64,000 nucleotides of DNA, taken from contig NZ_CP135052.1 in NCBI RefSeq assembly GCF_029193595.2, positions 372,001 to 436,000 of the forward strand. The letters are read 5' to 3'. Numbering within the stretch: position 1 is the stretch's first letter; each line of letters opens with the position of its first letter. Origin of the DNA: Providencia hangzhouensis (lineage in GTDB: Bacteria > Pseudomonadota > Gammaproteobacteria > Enterobacterales > Enterobacteriaceae). The notes under the pieces are model-generated. The model searched no databases and was not told the DNA's origin. It saw only the letters and a list, made by a program, of their open reading frames with translations. Below, piece after piece: positions 40,688 through 49,054 of the stretch. The translations under genes were made by a program, and so were the position numbers.

Positions 40688-41502
40688 TACAAACCTCCTC
40701 GTAATAGTGCATCACAAACAGGTTTATCCAGAGAGTTGGCACCAAGTAAACGACAGATGGTTCCACAAATCGCGGTTTGCTCAATATCGCAGGGTTGATG
40801 AGAAAATTGCGAACCGACGACAAACAATGGGACTAAACACTCTTCAGGAAGTGTCCCTCCGTGGCTACGATCATTATTCATCCCATGATCACTAGTGATC
40901 AGGATTTGATAACCTTGCTCAATCCATGTGGGAATATAATTCGACAGGATGATATCTGCATGGCGTGCTGCATTACGATATTGCGGCGAATCAAAACCGA
41001 ACTTGTGCCCGGTGTCGTCTATATTCATAGGGTGAATCAATAAAAAATCAGGGTTAAATTGAGTGCGTAAATATTCCGCATCGACAAATAAGTGATCATC
41101 AGGGTAATGGTCTGCTTGATAAAAGCAGCCATGCTGGATAGCTAGCGATTCATCGTGAGTAAGACGGTCTCTTGTTGCGACGAAAGGCGCTCGGTTATAC
41201 AGCTCACTCACCCAATAATAAGCGGCGGCGGCGGTCGTTTTGCCGGCAAGGCGCGCGAGAGAGAATATGCTGTCAAAATGGGATAAACGGATAATTTGGT
41301 TATTCACAATACCGCTTTTGACAGGAGGAACTCCCGTTAGTATGCACTCATATAAAGGGCGAGACATCGAAGGAAGCTCGCACTCTAATTGGTAAAGTGT
41401 TGCACTGTCGGCTTTGATTAAGCCGTTAAGATAGCCCATACAATGATGGGCTACTGAATAACTTAAACCGTCTAGGACAACAAGTATGACTTTCTCAGAC
41501 AT
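40687..41502 (-). CDS. Alkaline-phosphatase-superfamily phosphodiesterase/phosphohydrolase, cytoplasmic
   Basis: A 271-residue protein of the type I phosphodiesterase/nucleotide pyrophosphatase group (alkaline phosphatase superfamily). The first metal ligand is in VVLDGLSY; the nucleophile region is ELPSMSRPLYECILTGVPP, with a Ser in the usual Thr/Ser place; later ligands lie in NIDDTGHKFG and ILITSDHGMN and at the final His (RSHGG). There is no signal peptide, so it acts in the cytoplasm on a compound brought in by the ABC transporter. It could split a phosphodiester or phosphonate (phosphonoacetate hydrolase belongs to this superfamily). It lies between the binding protein and the permease genes. 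Confidence 0.82.
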   Translation of the reverse strand: MSEKVILVVLDGLSYSVAHHCMGYLNGLIKADSATLYQLECELPSMSRPLYECILTGVPPVKSGIVNNQIIRLSHFDSIFSLARLAGKTTAAAAYYWVSELYNRAPFVATRDRLTHDESLAIQHGCFYQADHYPDDHLFVDAEYLRTQFNPDFLLIHPMNIDDTGHKFGFDSPQYRNAARHADIILSNYIPTWIEQGYQILITSDHGMNNDRSHGGTLPEECLVPLFVVGSQFSHQPCDIEQTAICGTICRLLGANSLDKPVCDALLRGGL

Positions 41503-41530
41503 TAACTTTTCCTAAAATCAATACATTAAA

Positions 41531-42583
41531 TTACTGCTGGTGGATCAAAACTTGTTGCTGCCACATTTTAGGGAGATTACGGGACGATTTTTCCCAGCCA
41601 TCTGCATTTTTAATTGGCTGAACATTTTTATATTGTTCTTCTGGTAATAATTTGGCTTTAATATCGTCAGGTAATGTTAGATATTGTGCACGAATTGGCC
41701 GAGCGTAGCCTTCAGCAAGGTTTAATTGGCCTTTGTCACTGAAAATAAATTCACGAGCTAATTTTGCTGCATTTGGGTTTTTGGCAAATTTATTGATGAT
41801 AGTGGTGTAACCTGAAATGACAGAACCGTCAGATGGGATCACGACAGTAAAGCGATCACGGTTGATTTGATCACGGTAATTCAGTGCGTTAAAGTCCCAT
41901 AAGATGCCAACTTCGACTTCACCTTTTTCGATATTTGCGACAGTTGGGTCATTAACGGATAGGCGTTTTTGTTTGGCGAGTTCAGCAAAAAATTCAATGG
42001 CAGGTTTTAGGTTATTTTCGTCACCACCACGGGCAAATGCGGCGGCCAGTACAGCATTATTGGCTTGTGCAGCGATTCCAACATCCCCAACGGTGACTTT
42101 ATATTTCCCTTTTAATAGGTCATCCCAGCTTTTCGGCGCATCTTTCACTAGATCATTATTAATCATAAAAGCAATTGACCCTGTATAGGCTAAAGCCCAA
42201 TGGCCGTCTTTGTCTTTTGCCCAATCAGGAATTTGTGCCCAAGTTGTTGGTTTATAAGGTTGAGTCACACCTTTTTGCACGGCAACAGGCCCAAAAGAGG
42301 CACCTACATCACCAATATCTGCGGTCGCATTATTTTTTTCTGCGGCAAATTTGGCAATTTCTTGGGCGGAGCTCATATCGGTATCTTGATGCTTCAACCC
42401 ATATTGCGTAGCTAAGTCTTGCCAAGTTCCTTTCCAATTAGCCCAAGAGTCAGGCATTCCAACGCTGTAAACTTGCCCTTCTTTTTTCGCTGCATCGATT
42501 AACTCTGCTAAATTAGCATCAGCAGCTAATGTCACACTGGATGCAGTCAATGATAGTAAAATCGCAGGAACGATAGTTTTCAT
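41531..42583 (-). CDS. ABC importer periplasmic substrate-binding protein
   Basis: A 350-residue protein with a Sec signal peptide, KTIVPAILLSLTASSVTLAA, cleaved near residue 21. The body is a type II binding protein of the iron/polyamine/phosphonate-like group (ELIDAAKKEGQVYSVGMPDSWANWKGTW, ADIGDVGASFGPVAVQKGV, ALAYTGSIAFMINNDLVKDAPKSWDDLLKGKYKVTVGD). ATG 42583 was chosen because GTGAG lies upstream and a signal peptide starts there; the frame extends 16 codons further without such features. It is the first gene of the five-gene importer operon plus the HAD gene. The ligand may be a phosphorylated compound, going by its neighbours. Confidence 0.88.
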   Translation of the reverse strand: MKTIVPAILLSLTASSVTLAADANLAELIDAAKKEGQVYSVGMPDSWANWKGTWQDLATQYGLKHQDTDMSSAQEIAKFAAEKNNATADIGDVGASFGPVAVQKGVTQPYKPTTWAQIPDWAKDKDGHWALAYTGSIAFMINNDLVKDAPKSWDDLLKGKYKVTVGDVGIAAQANNAVLAAAFARGGDENNLKPAIEFFAELAKQKRLSVNDPTVANIEKGEVEVGILWDFNALNYRDQINRDRFTVVIPSDGSVISGYTTIINKFAKNPNAAKLAREFIFSDKGQLNLAEGYARPIRAQYLTLPDDIKAKLLPEEQYKNVQPIKNADGWEKSSRNLPKMWQQQVLIHQQ

Positions 42584-42668
42584 TATTTTCTCACTTTTGA
42601 AGAACGGTGAACCGTATTGGTTACTTAGCATCCTAATTTTAAGAGGTGACAGTTAGTTGACCTTTTTA

Positions 42669-42715
42669 TGACAGTTTTTAGACATTTTATGGAATGGAAC
42701 GTCTAAAAAGTGTCA
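42669..42715. promoter_or_regulatory. Long inverted repeat in importer operon promoter region
   Basis: TGACAGTTTTTAGAC (42669-42683) and GTCTAAAAAGTGTCA (42701-42715) are inverted repeats with 14 of 15 positions paired and a 17-base spacer. They lie 86 bases before the binding-protein start, inside the divergent region with nudC. A regulator dimer may bind both arms, or it may be a hairpin. Confidence 0.55.
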
Positions 42716-42740
42716 AAATTGATAATGAAAAATAATGAAA

Positions 42741-42750
42741 CAAACGTTTG
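42741..42750. promoter_or_regulatory. LacI-family-like operator core
   Basis: CAAACGTTTG, a perfect ten-base palindrome around the CG dyad that LacI/GalR-type repressors favour (the purine repressor box at 50848 contains the same core). Ownership of this site is not known, so it is given low weight. Confidence 0.3.
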
Positions 42751-42832
42751 AATGACATTGCGCCAAAGAAGTGTATTGTGTCATTAATAGATTTATTTTT
42801 TCGACAATAAAAACTAACAAAAGATATGAAAA

Positions 42833-43624
42833 ATGAATAAGTTAAAATTATCAGGAACTGAAAGTGGTTGGTGGTTTATCTGTTTTTCCGGGCGTTTGTG
42901 GCTACCTCATGGAGATATTCCACGAGGCATGGCAAAGGACTATTTGTTAGAAGGAAAAATAGCGACACCAATTGGTGAGTGGCAAGGGGAAATTGTCTGG
43001 TTGATAGCCGAAAAAATGCCATCAGATATGGCATCTCCCCGTATTGTTGCTGCGCAAGATGAGGGTTTATTTCGTCTCGCTGGGCGAGGCGTGCAATTGG
43101 CGGAGTTTTATCGTTCTCATCGTTATTGCGGCTATTGTGGTACTGCAATGCGCCATAGTGAAACAGAATGGGCGTGTTTGTGTGACCATTGCCATGAGCG
43201 CTATTACCCGCAGATTGCCCCTTGTATTATCGTGGGGATCCGACGTGATGACCATATTCTATTAGCTCAGCACCGGCGCCATTCGCAAAATCCATTATTT
43301 ACCGTATTAGCGGGCTTTGTTGAAGTGGGTGAAACACTAGAAGAGGCTGTTATGCGCGAAGTCATGGAAGAGAGCAATATAAAAGTGAAAAATATTCGCT
43401 ACGTATCTTCACAGCCATGGCCTTTTCCTCATTCTTTAATGATGGGCTTTCTCGCGGATTATGAGAGTGGTGATATTAAAGTAGACCCGAAGGAGTTGGT
43501 GAGCGCAAATTGGTATCATTACAATGAACTGCCTTTGATCCCACCCGCGGACACCATAGCTAGGCGTTTGATTGAAGATACGGTCGCATTGTGTCGTCAA
43601 AGTGATTATGAAACGGGAAAATAG
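42833..43624 (+). CDS. nudC: NAD(P)H pyrophosphatase / NAD-RNA decapping Nudix hydrolase NudC
   Basis: A 263-residue Nudix enzyme, close to E. coli NudC. It has a zinc ribbon CGYCG...CDHC in the middle, the Nudix box [23 protein letters not shown], and the NudC signature [14 protein letters not shown] downstream that reads NAD. It hydrolyses NADH to NMNH and AMP and removes NAD caps from RNA. One box residue is odd: the conserved Gly of EExGU is replaced by Asn (EESNI). It lies just before hemE as in E. coli, but the E. coli neighbour rsd is absent. The start has only a poor ribosome site (AAGATATGAAAA). Confidence 0.95.
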   Translation: MNKLKLSGTESGWWFICFSGRLWLPHGDIPRGMAKDYLLEGKIATPIGEWQGEIVWLIAEKMPSDMASPRIVAAQDEGLFRLAGRGVQLAEFYRSHRYCGYCGTAMRHSETEWACLCDHCHERYYPQIAPCIIVGIRRDDHILLAQHRRHSQNPLFTVLAGFVEVGETLEEAVMREVMEESNIKVKNIRYVSSQPWPFPHSLMMGFLADYESGDIKVDPKELVSANWYHYNELPLIPPADTIARRLIEDTVALCRQSDYETGK

Positions 43625-43716
43625 CACAGCGCTGATATTGTTATCATTAACATGATACAATAATGAACTTCGCTCTTAGCCATTTGCGGCGGCCACTTAT
43701 AATAATGGAGTAAATA

Positions 43717-44781
43717 ATGACTGAGTTAAAAAATGACCGCTATCTACGTGCTTTGCTACGTCAGCCTGTAGATGTGACCCCTGTATGGATGATGCGTCAA
43801 GCAGGGCGTTACCTGCCTGAATATAAAGCAACTCGCGCTGAAGCTGGTGATTTTATTGCTCTGTGCAAAAACACCGAATTGGCTTGTGAAGTGACATTAC
43901 AGCCATTACGTCGTTTTCCATTAGACGCTGCAATTTTATTTTCTGATATTCTCACTATCCCTGATGCAATGGGGCTTGGGTTATATTTCGAAACAGGTGA
44001 AGGCCCACGTTTTCATAAACCGATTATGAGCGCGGCAGATGTAAAAAACATCCCTATTCCTGATCCTGAAATGGAACTTGGTTATGTAATGGATGCCGTT
44101 CGTGCCATCCGTAAAGCCCTTGAAGGTAATGTGCCACTGATTGGTTTCTCTGGTAGCCCGTGGACACTGGCGACTTATATGGTGGAAGGTGGCAGTAGCA
44201 AAGCATTCACTAAAATCAAAAAGATGATGTACGAAGACCCGAACACATTACATTTGTTATTGGATAAACTGGCGGACAGTGTCATTTTATACTTGAATGC
44301 TCAAATTCGTGCAGGCGCACAGTCCGTGATGATTTTTGATACATGGGGTGGGGTGTTAACTAAGCGTGATTATTTACAGTTTTCACTGAATTATATGCAT
44401 AAAATTATTGATGGCTTAATTCGTGAAAATGATGGTCGCCGTGTTCCTGTCACCTTATTTACTAAAGGTGGAGGCCAGTGGTTAGAGGAAATGGCGGCAA
44501 CGGGTTGCGATGCATTAGGCCTTGATTGGACGACTGAAATTGCTGATGCTCGTCGTCGTGTTGGTGATAAAGTCGCTTTACAAGGTAATATGGATCCATC
44601 CATGTTATATGCACCACCTGCGCGTATAGAAGAAGAAGTGCAAAATATTCTATCTGGCTTCGGCCAAGGTGAAGGGCACGTATTCAATTTAGGCCATGGT
44701 ATTCATCAGGATGTTCCACCTGAGCATGCAGGTGCATTTGTGGATGCAGTTCACCGTTTATCCCGCCAATATCATCAATAA
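43717..44781 (+). CDS. hemE: Uroporphyrinogen decarboxylase HemE
   Basis: A 354-residue cytoplasmic TIM-barrel enzyme that removes four carboxyl groups from uroporphyrinogen III to give coproporphyrinogen III in haem synthesis. The N-terminal signature [15 protein letters not shown] is complete, with the conserved Arg pair that holds the substrate. [17 protein letters not shown] and [24 protein letters not shown] are also conserved. AATGGAG-like sequence is upstream of the ATG. The length is that of the family. Confidence 0.98.
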   Translation: MTELKNDRYLRALLRQPVDVTPVWMMRQAGRYLPEYKATRAEAGDFIALCKNTELACEVTLQPLRRFPLDAAILFSDILTIPDAMGLGLYFETGEGPRFHKPIMSAADVKNIPIPDPEMELGYVMDAVRAIRKALEGNVPLIGFSGSPWTLATYMVEGGSSKAFTKIKKMMYEDPNTLHLLLDKLADSVILYLNAQIRAGAQSVMIFDTWGGVLTKRDYLQFSLNYMHKIIDGLIRENDGRRVPVTLFTKGGGQWLEEMAATGCDALGLDWTTEIADARRRVGDKVALQGNMDPSMLYAPPARIEEEVQNILSGFGQGEGHVFNLGHGIHQDVPPEHAGAFVDAVHRLSRQYHQ

Positions 44782-44887
44782 TTATCGTTTATTGATCTTC
44801 TAGGTTTGTGGTGTATTTATAGAATCTTGTAAGTACACCATTATCATCTATGATTAAGAATAATTTAATCTCATAAGCAATGGACGC

Positions 44888-45562
44888 ATGATGGTTTTAG
44901 ATACTCAATTGTTACGAAAAGAACAAACTAGGCAAGCTTCAAAAATCATTTTGCATGATGAACTTCCACCACTCAAACTGATTGGTGGAGCGGATGTGGG
45001 CTTTGAACAGCAAGGCGCTATTACGCGTGCAGTGGTAGCTGTATTATCTTGGCCACAGTTAGAACTTGTTGAGTATCAAATAGCACGAATACCGACTCAA
45101 TTGCCTTATATACCGGGGTTACTTTCTTTTCGTGAAGTCCCTGGGTTAATGGCGGCGTGGGAAAAAATACAAAATAAACCTGAATTAGTACTCGTAGATG
45201 GACAAGGGATTGCACACCCACGGCGCTTTGGTGTTGCCTGCCATTTTGGGTTACAAGCTAATATAGCTACAATTGGCGTTGCAAAAAGCCGTTTATGTGG
45301 TGATGCGGTTGAGTTAAGTGAAGAACCCGAAAGTGTTCAGCCATTAATGGCAGGTGAAAATCAACTCGGTTGGGTATTGCGGAGCAAAAAACGCTGCAAA
45401 CCATTATATGTTTCACCTGGTCATAAAGTAGGCTTTTCCTCTTCCTTAGAGTGGGTAAAGCAGTGTCTAAAAGGTTATCGGTTGCCAGAACCGACGCGTT
45501 TTGCTGACGGAATTGCATCAAATCGAACGTTTTTTAAGCGAATGAATGAGAAAATCAGCTAA
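44888..45562 (+). CDS. nfi: Endonuclease V (deoxyinosine 3'-endonuclease)
   Basis: A 224-residue DNA repair nuclease that nicks DNA one base 3' of deoxyinosine. It has the family blocks GGADVGFEQ (metal Asp), the wedge PYIPGLLSFREVPG and VDGQGIAHPRRFGVACHFGL, the last with a further catalytic Asp. Two ATGs stand together at 44888 and 44891; either could be used. It is the third gene of the nudC-hemE-nfi-yjaG group in the same order as E. coli. Confidence 0.96.
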   Translation: MMVLDTQLLRKEQTRQASKIILHDELPPLKLIGGADVGFEQQGAITRAVVAVLSWPQLELVEYQIARIPTQLPYIPGLLSFREVPGLMAAWEKIQNKPELVLVDGQGIAHPRRFGVACHFGLQANIATIGVAKSRLCGDAVELSEEPESVQPLMAGENQLGWVLRSKKRCKPLYVSPGHKVGFSSSLEWVKQCLKGYRLPEPTRFADGIASNRTFFKRMNEKIS

Positions 45563-45636
45563 TTATCAGCAAAATATGTGGCATTGACAGATTTTCAGGT
45601 AAACTGCGAAGTATTAAGATTGATGAGTCAGAAATT

Positions 45637-46224
45637 ATGTTAAGAAATCCCATTCATTTGAGGTTGGAAAAATTAGAAAGCTGGCAACATACAACTTTCA
45701 TGGCAAGCCTATGTGAAAGAATGTATCCGAACTTTCAAATGTTTTGTCAGCAAACTGAATTTGCCGATGCAAAAGTTTATCGTTCCATCCTTGATTTAGT
45801 TTGGGAAACTTTGGTCATTAAAGATAGCAAAGTCAATTTCGACAGTCAGTTAGAAAAATTAGAAGAAATTATCCCATCAGCAGATGATTTCGATATGTAT
45901 GGTGTGTATCCAGCTATTGATGCCTGTATTGCGTTAGGTGAAATTATCCATTCGAAATTGAGTGGTGAAACCCTCGAACACGCAATATTGGTTAGCGAAG
46001 CATCCATTCGTACGGTTGCCATGCTCGAAATGACTCAAGCAGGGCGGGAAATGACAGAAGAAGAACTCAAAGAAATCCCGGCCGTTGAAGAGGAATGGGA
46101 TATCCAGTGGGACATTTTCCGGTTACTGGCAGCTTGTGAAGAGCGCGACTTAGAGTTAATTAAAGGATTAAAATCTGACCTCCGCGAAGCGGGGGTGAGC
46201 AATATAGGTATTACTTTAAGCTGA
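45637..46224 (+). CDS. yjaG: DUF416 family protein YjaG
   Basis: A 195-residue cytoplasmic protein of the DUF416 family, known from E. coli YjaG; its job is not known. It is helical and acidic in its second half (EMTEEELKEIPAVEEEWDIQWDIFRLL), with the conserved N-terminal HLRLEKLESWQHTTFMASLCERMYPN. It lies between nfi and hupA, as in E. coli. Confidence 0.93.
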   Translation: MLRNPIHLRLEKLESWQHTTFMASLCERMYPNFQMFCQQTEFADAKVYRSILDLVWETLVIKDSKVNFDSQLEKLEEIIPSADDFDMYGVYPAIDACIALGEIIHSKLSGETLEHAILVSEASIRTVAMLEMTQAGREMTEEELKEIPAVEEEWDIQWDIFRLLAACEERDLELIKGLKSDLREAGVSNIGITLS

Positions 46225-46423
46225 TTTTTGCATTTTCATTATCGAAAACGTGACTTGACGCAGTAATGCTGAGTACTAAGACTTCACATTTGCCCCTACT
46301 CTGGTCTACATTTAGGGGCGAGAAGAAGTGGCTATCGGGGGCGTGTATCAGGGGCTGTCAATTTGGCATATCCGACGCACTCGATGCTTTGCAAACGATA
46401 AACACACTGTGTAAGGATAATTT
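46225..46423. promoter_or_regulatory. hupA leader region
   Basis: About 200 bases between yjaG and hupA. It holds a 7-bp hairpin GCCCCTA / TAGGGGC (46292-46319) without a T-run, then the hupA promoter and a GTAAGGA ribosome site just before the ATG. A TTGACG at 46255-46260 is a possible -35. Confidence 0.5.
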
Positions 46424-46696
46424 ATGAATAAGACTGAATTAGTTGATGCTATCGCAGAATCAGCGGACCTGACCAAAGTTCAGGCAAAAGCAGCATTAGA
46501 ATCTACTCTGAATGCTATTTCTGAAACGCTGAAAAAAGGCGAACAAGTCCAACTGGTCGGTTTCGGTACTTTTAAAGTTAGCCATCGTGCTGCGCGTACT
46601 GGTCGTAACCCACAAACTAAAGCAGAAATCCAGATTCCTGCTACAACTGTGCCTGCTTTCTCTGCCGGTAAAGCACTGAAAGAAGCTGTAAAATAA
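46424..46696 (+). CDS. hupA: DNA-binding protein HU-alpha
   Basis: A 90-residue nucleoid protein. It begins [28 protein letters not shown] and has the DNA-binding arm [45 protein letters not shown]. It binds and bends DNA without much sequence preference and works as a dimer with itself or HU-beta. A strong TAAGGA lies before the ATG. Position between yjaG and yjaH marks it as HU-alpha rather than HU-beta. Confidence 0.98.
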   Translation: MNKTELVDAIAESADLTKVQAKAALESTLNAISETLKKGEQVQLVGFGTFKVSHRAARTGRNPQTKAEIQIPATTVPAFSAGKALKEAVK

Positions 46697-46701
46697 GAAC
46701 A

Positions 46702-47412
46702 TTGTACAGCCGAATCACCAGAGGGGGTAAAAAACTACCCCTTTTGTTTATTCAAAAAGGGTTGCTGGTGTTGGGAACTATCTCAATGCTAAGCGCCTGT
46801 TCTTCTAATGCACCAAAGCTCCCTGAGTTTAGTGCAAGTGGTTTTATTGCCGATGATGGCGTCATTCGTATGTGGCGACTTAATGATGCAAAAAGCCAGC
46901 CTCTGGTCTTAATGGTGGTTTATAGCCCCTATAAAGGTACAGACACTTCCGTTAATTTCTTTGAATATCGTTCAGGCAATCTGTGGCAAATTCGCAGCCA
47001 AATCTTGAATCAAAAAAACGGTGATATCACCGAACAATTACGCTTCGATAAAAATAATGAGGTTATTTTTATGCAGCGTACTCAAGACGGCTATAAAACA
47101 CCTCTTTCAACGGATGAAATTACGCGTTGGCGCTTTGAAGCTGAACGCATACTCGAGACAAACACCGCACTTATTGTTGGCGGCGTCAAACTCTATCAAG
47201 GTCGCTGGCATCAAGGTAAAGTGACGACTTGTGAAGGTGATGTACGCGAAGTGACTTTTGAGCCCTATGCTGAAAATTGGTTACAGAGCCGTGCGAAAGT
47301 GTGGCATTCCCAGCTAAATTTAGCGTGGTTGGAATCTTCTGAGGGGAATCAGCTTTTGATGGTAGCGGATACTGATTTTTGCCGCTGGCAGCCTTCTAAA
47401 GATTCGTTGTAA
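46702..47412 (+). CDS. yjaH: DUF1481 lipoprotein YjaH
   Basis: A protein of up to 236 residues in the DUF1481 family, known from E. coli YjaH; its role is unknown. A hydrophobic stretch ending LSAC gives a lipobox, so it is probably a lipoprotein. The C-terminal part has LYQGRWHQGKVTTCEGDVREVTFEPYAENW. The start is uncertain: the open frame begins at TTG 46702, but a terminator-like hairpin (46724-46745) lies inside these first codons, and the real start may be one of the TTG or GTG codons between 46744 and 46768. Confidence 0.8.
   Translation: MYSRITRGGKKLPLLFIQKGLLVLGTISMLSACSSNAPKLPEFSASGFIADDGVIRMWRLNDAKSQPLVLMVVYSPYKGTDTSVNFFEYRSGNLWQIRSQILNQKNGDITEQLRFDKNNEVIFMQRTQDGYKTPLSTDEITRWRFEAERILETNTALIVGGVKLYQGRWHQGKVTTCEGDVREVTFEPYAENWLQSRAKVWHSQLNLAWLESSEGNQLLMVADTDFCRWQPSKDSL
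46724..46745 (+). terminator. Terminator-like hairpin after hupA
   Basis: Stem GGGGTA / TACCCC with a six-base loop and TTTT, 28 bases after the hupA stop. It lies inside the first codons of the frame called yjaH, so it probably ends most hupA transcripts and reduces read-through into yjaH. Confidence 0.65.
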
Positions 47413-47416
47413 TATC

Positions 47417-47672
47417 TCCGCTCGTCGTCTTTCGACCCACCGCTCGTCGTCTTTCAATCCATAGCGTTGTTGGCTGCTCTCAGCTACTTAGGTCACATAC
47501 TTATGTATGCTCCCTAAGATATCTTCGTTTGCCGCCTAGCTCTGAATTGAAATACTTAGAGCCGATATTTTTGCTCGTCAACTCGTAGCCTTTCGACCTT
47601 CAGCATTGTTGGCCGCGGTGACTTAGCCTAGTCACCTTGCCGTCTAGCTACGAACAGAAATCCTTAGAGTGC
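47417..47672. repeat. ERIC-type repeat cluster between yjaH and purD
   Basis: Three pieces are seen. A left-end fragment GCTCGTCGTCTTTCGACCCA is at 47420-47439. A nearly full ERIC at about 47437-47562 has the TTGGCTGCTCTCAGC block and CACATACTTATGTATGCTCC palindrome. A shortened copy of about 100 bp at 47572-47672 lacks the palindrome centre but keeps TTGGCCGCGGTGACTTAG and the right end CCTTAGAGTGC. The left-fragment-plus-ERIC order repeats what is seen at 37051-37206. Confidence 0.75.
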
Positions 47673-47696
47673 TTGTTTGATAGTACAAACAACAAT

Positions 47697-47728
47697 AAAA
47701 AAGCTGATAAAAGTATCCTCTTATCAGC
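47697..47728 (-). terminator. Terminator of purHD
   Basis: Stem GCTGATAA / TTATCAGC with a ten-base loop. On the minus strand it is followed by TTTTTT, 26 bases after the purD stop. Confidence 0.88.
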
Positions 47729-47753
47729 TCAGTAAATGGTTTGGTGCTTTGTA

Positions 47754-49037
47754 TTATTTTATGCGAGCAATAGCGCGGTAACCGATGTCGTTGCGGTAGA
47801 AGCTATCATTCCAGTGAATGGTTTTTGCCACTTCATAAGCTTTGGCTTGCGCTTTAGCGATATCATTACCTAATGCTGTTACGCATAGGACGCGACCACC
47901 GGCAGTCACGACTTCTCCATCTTTCATGCGAGTACCCGCATGGAAAACTTTGCTATCAGCCGCTTCGGTGGTTGGTAAACCTGAAATTACATCGCCATTG
48001 TGGTAGTCACCTGGGTAACCACCCGCAGCAATTACTACCCCTAAAGCAGGGCGCTCATCCCATAATGAATCTTTACCTGCCAGCTCACCTTTCGCCCCCG
48101 CTAAACATAAAGCGACTAAATCTGATTGCAAGCGCATCATGATAGGTTGAGTTTCAGGATCGCCAAAACGACAGTTAAATTCGATAACTTTTGGGTTACC
48201 TGCTTTATCAATCATTAATCCAGCGTATAAGAAGCCTTGATAGCGGTTTCCTTCTTGGTCCATGCCTTTAACAGTTGGATAAATAACTTGTTCCATCACG
48301 CGCTGGTGTATTTCATCTGTCACAACAGGAGCTGGGGAGTAAGCGCCCATTCCACCTGTATTTAGACCTGTATCACCATCACCGACACGTTTATGATCTT
48401 GGCTAGTTGCCATTGGAATGACATTTTCACCATCTACCATAACGATGAAACTCGCTTCTTCGCCATCAAGAAACTCTTCGATCACGATACGATGTCCTGC
48501 ATCACCAAAGGCATTCCCCGCTAACATGTCATGAACAGCTTCTTTTGCTTCTTGCAGAGTCATGGCTACGATAACGCCTTTCCCCGCTGCAAGACCATCT
48601 GCTTTGATCACGATTGGCGCACCGACTTTATCTAAGTAAGCTAAAGCAGGTTCAATATCAGTAAAATTTTCATAGGCCGCGGTAGGAATATGATGGCGAG
48701 CTAAAAAGTCCTTAGTAAATGCTTTAGAGCCTTCAAGCTGAGCAGCACCTTTGGTTGGGCCAAAAATAGTTAAGCCAGCAGCCTTAAATGCATCTACAAC
48801 ACCAATAACTAATGGTGCTTCAGGGCCGACAATCGTTAAACCAATTTGCTTTTCTTTAGCGAATTGGAGCAGCCCATCAATATCTGTCGCAGAAATATTA
48901 ACGTTCTCAAGGGATGGTTCTAATGCTGTGCCTGCATTGCCCGGGGCAACATACACTTTATTTGCTAAAGGGGATTGAGCCGCTTTCCACGCTAAGGCAT
49001 GTTCACGGCCACCGCCACCAATAATCAAAATATTCAT
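47754..49037 (-). CDS. purD: Phosphoribosylamine-glycine ligase PurD
   Basis: A 427-residue ATP-grasp enzyme that makes glycinamide ribonucleotide in purine synthesis. It starts MNILIIGGGGREHALAWKAAQS, has GPEAPLVIGVVDAF, the ATP-binding PIVIKADGLAAGKGVIVA and EEFLDGEEASFIVMVDG, and metal-binding EFNCRFGDPETQ. It follows purH by 17 bases and is co-transcribed from the purine-repressed promoter upstream of purH. The length is standard. Confidence 0.98.
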   Translation of the reverse strand: MNILIIGGGGREHALAWKAAQSPLANKVYVAPGNAGTALEPSLENVNISATDIDGLLQFAKEKQIGLTIVGPEAPLVIGVVDAFKAAGLTIFGPTKGAAQLEGSKAFTKDFLARHHIPTAAYENFTDIEPALAYLDKVGAPIVIKADGLAAGKGVIVAMTLQEAKEAVHDMLAGNAFGDAGHRIVIEEFLDGEEASFIVMVDGENVIPMATSQDHKRVGDGDTGLNTGGMGAYSPAPVVTDEIHQRVMEQVIYPTVKGMDQEGNRYQGFLYAGLMIDKAGNPKVIEFNCRFGDPETQPIMMRLQSDLVALCLAGAKGELAGKDSLWDERPALGVVIAAGGYPGDYHNGDVISGLPTTEAADSKVFHAGTRMKDGEVVTAGGRVLCVTALGNDIAKAQAKAYEVAKTIHWNDSFYRNDIGYRAIARIK

Positions 49038-49054
49038 TACTAGGCTCCTAATAA

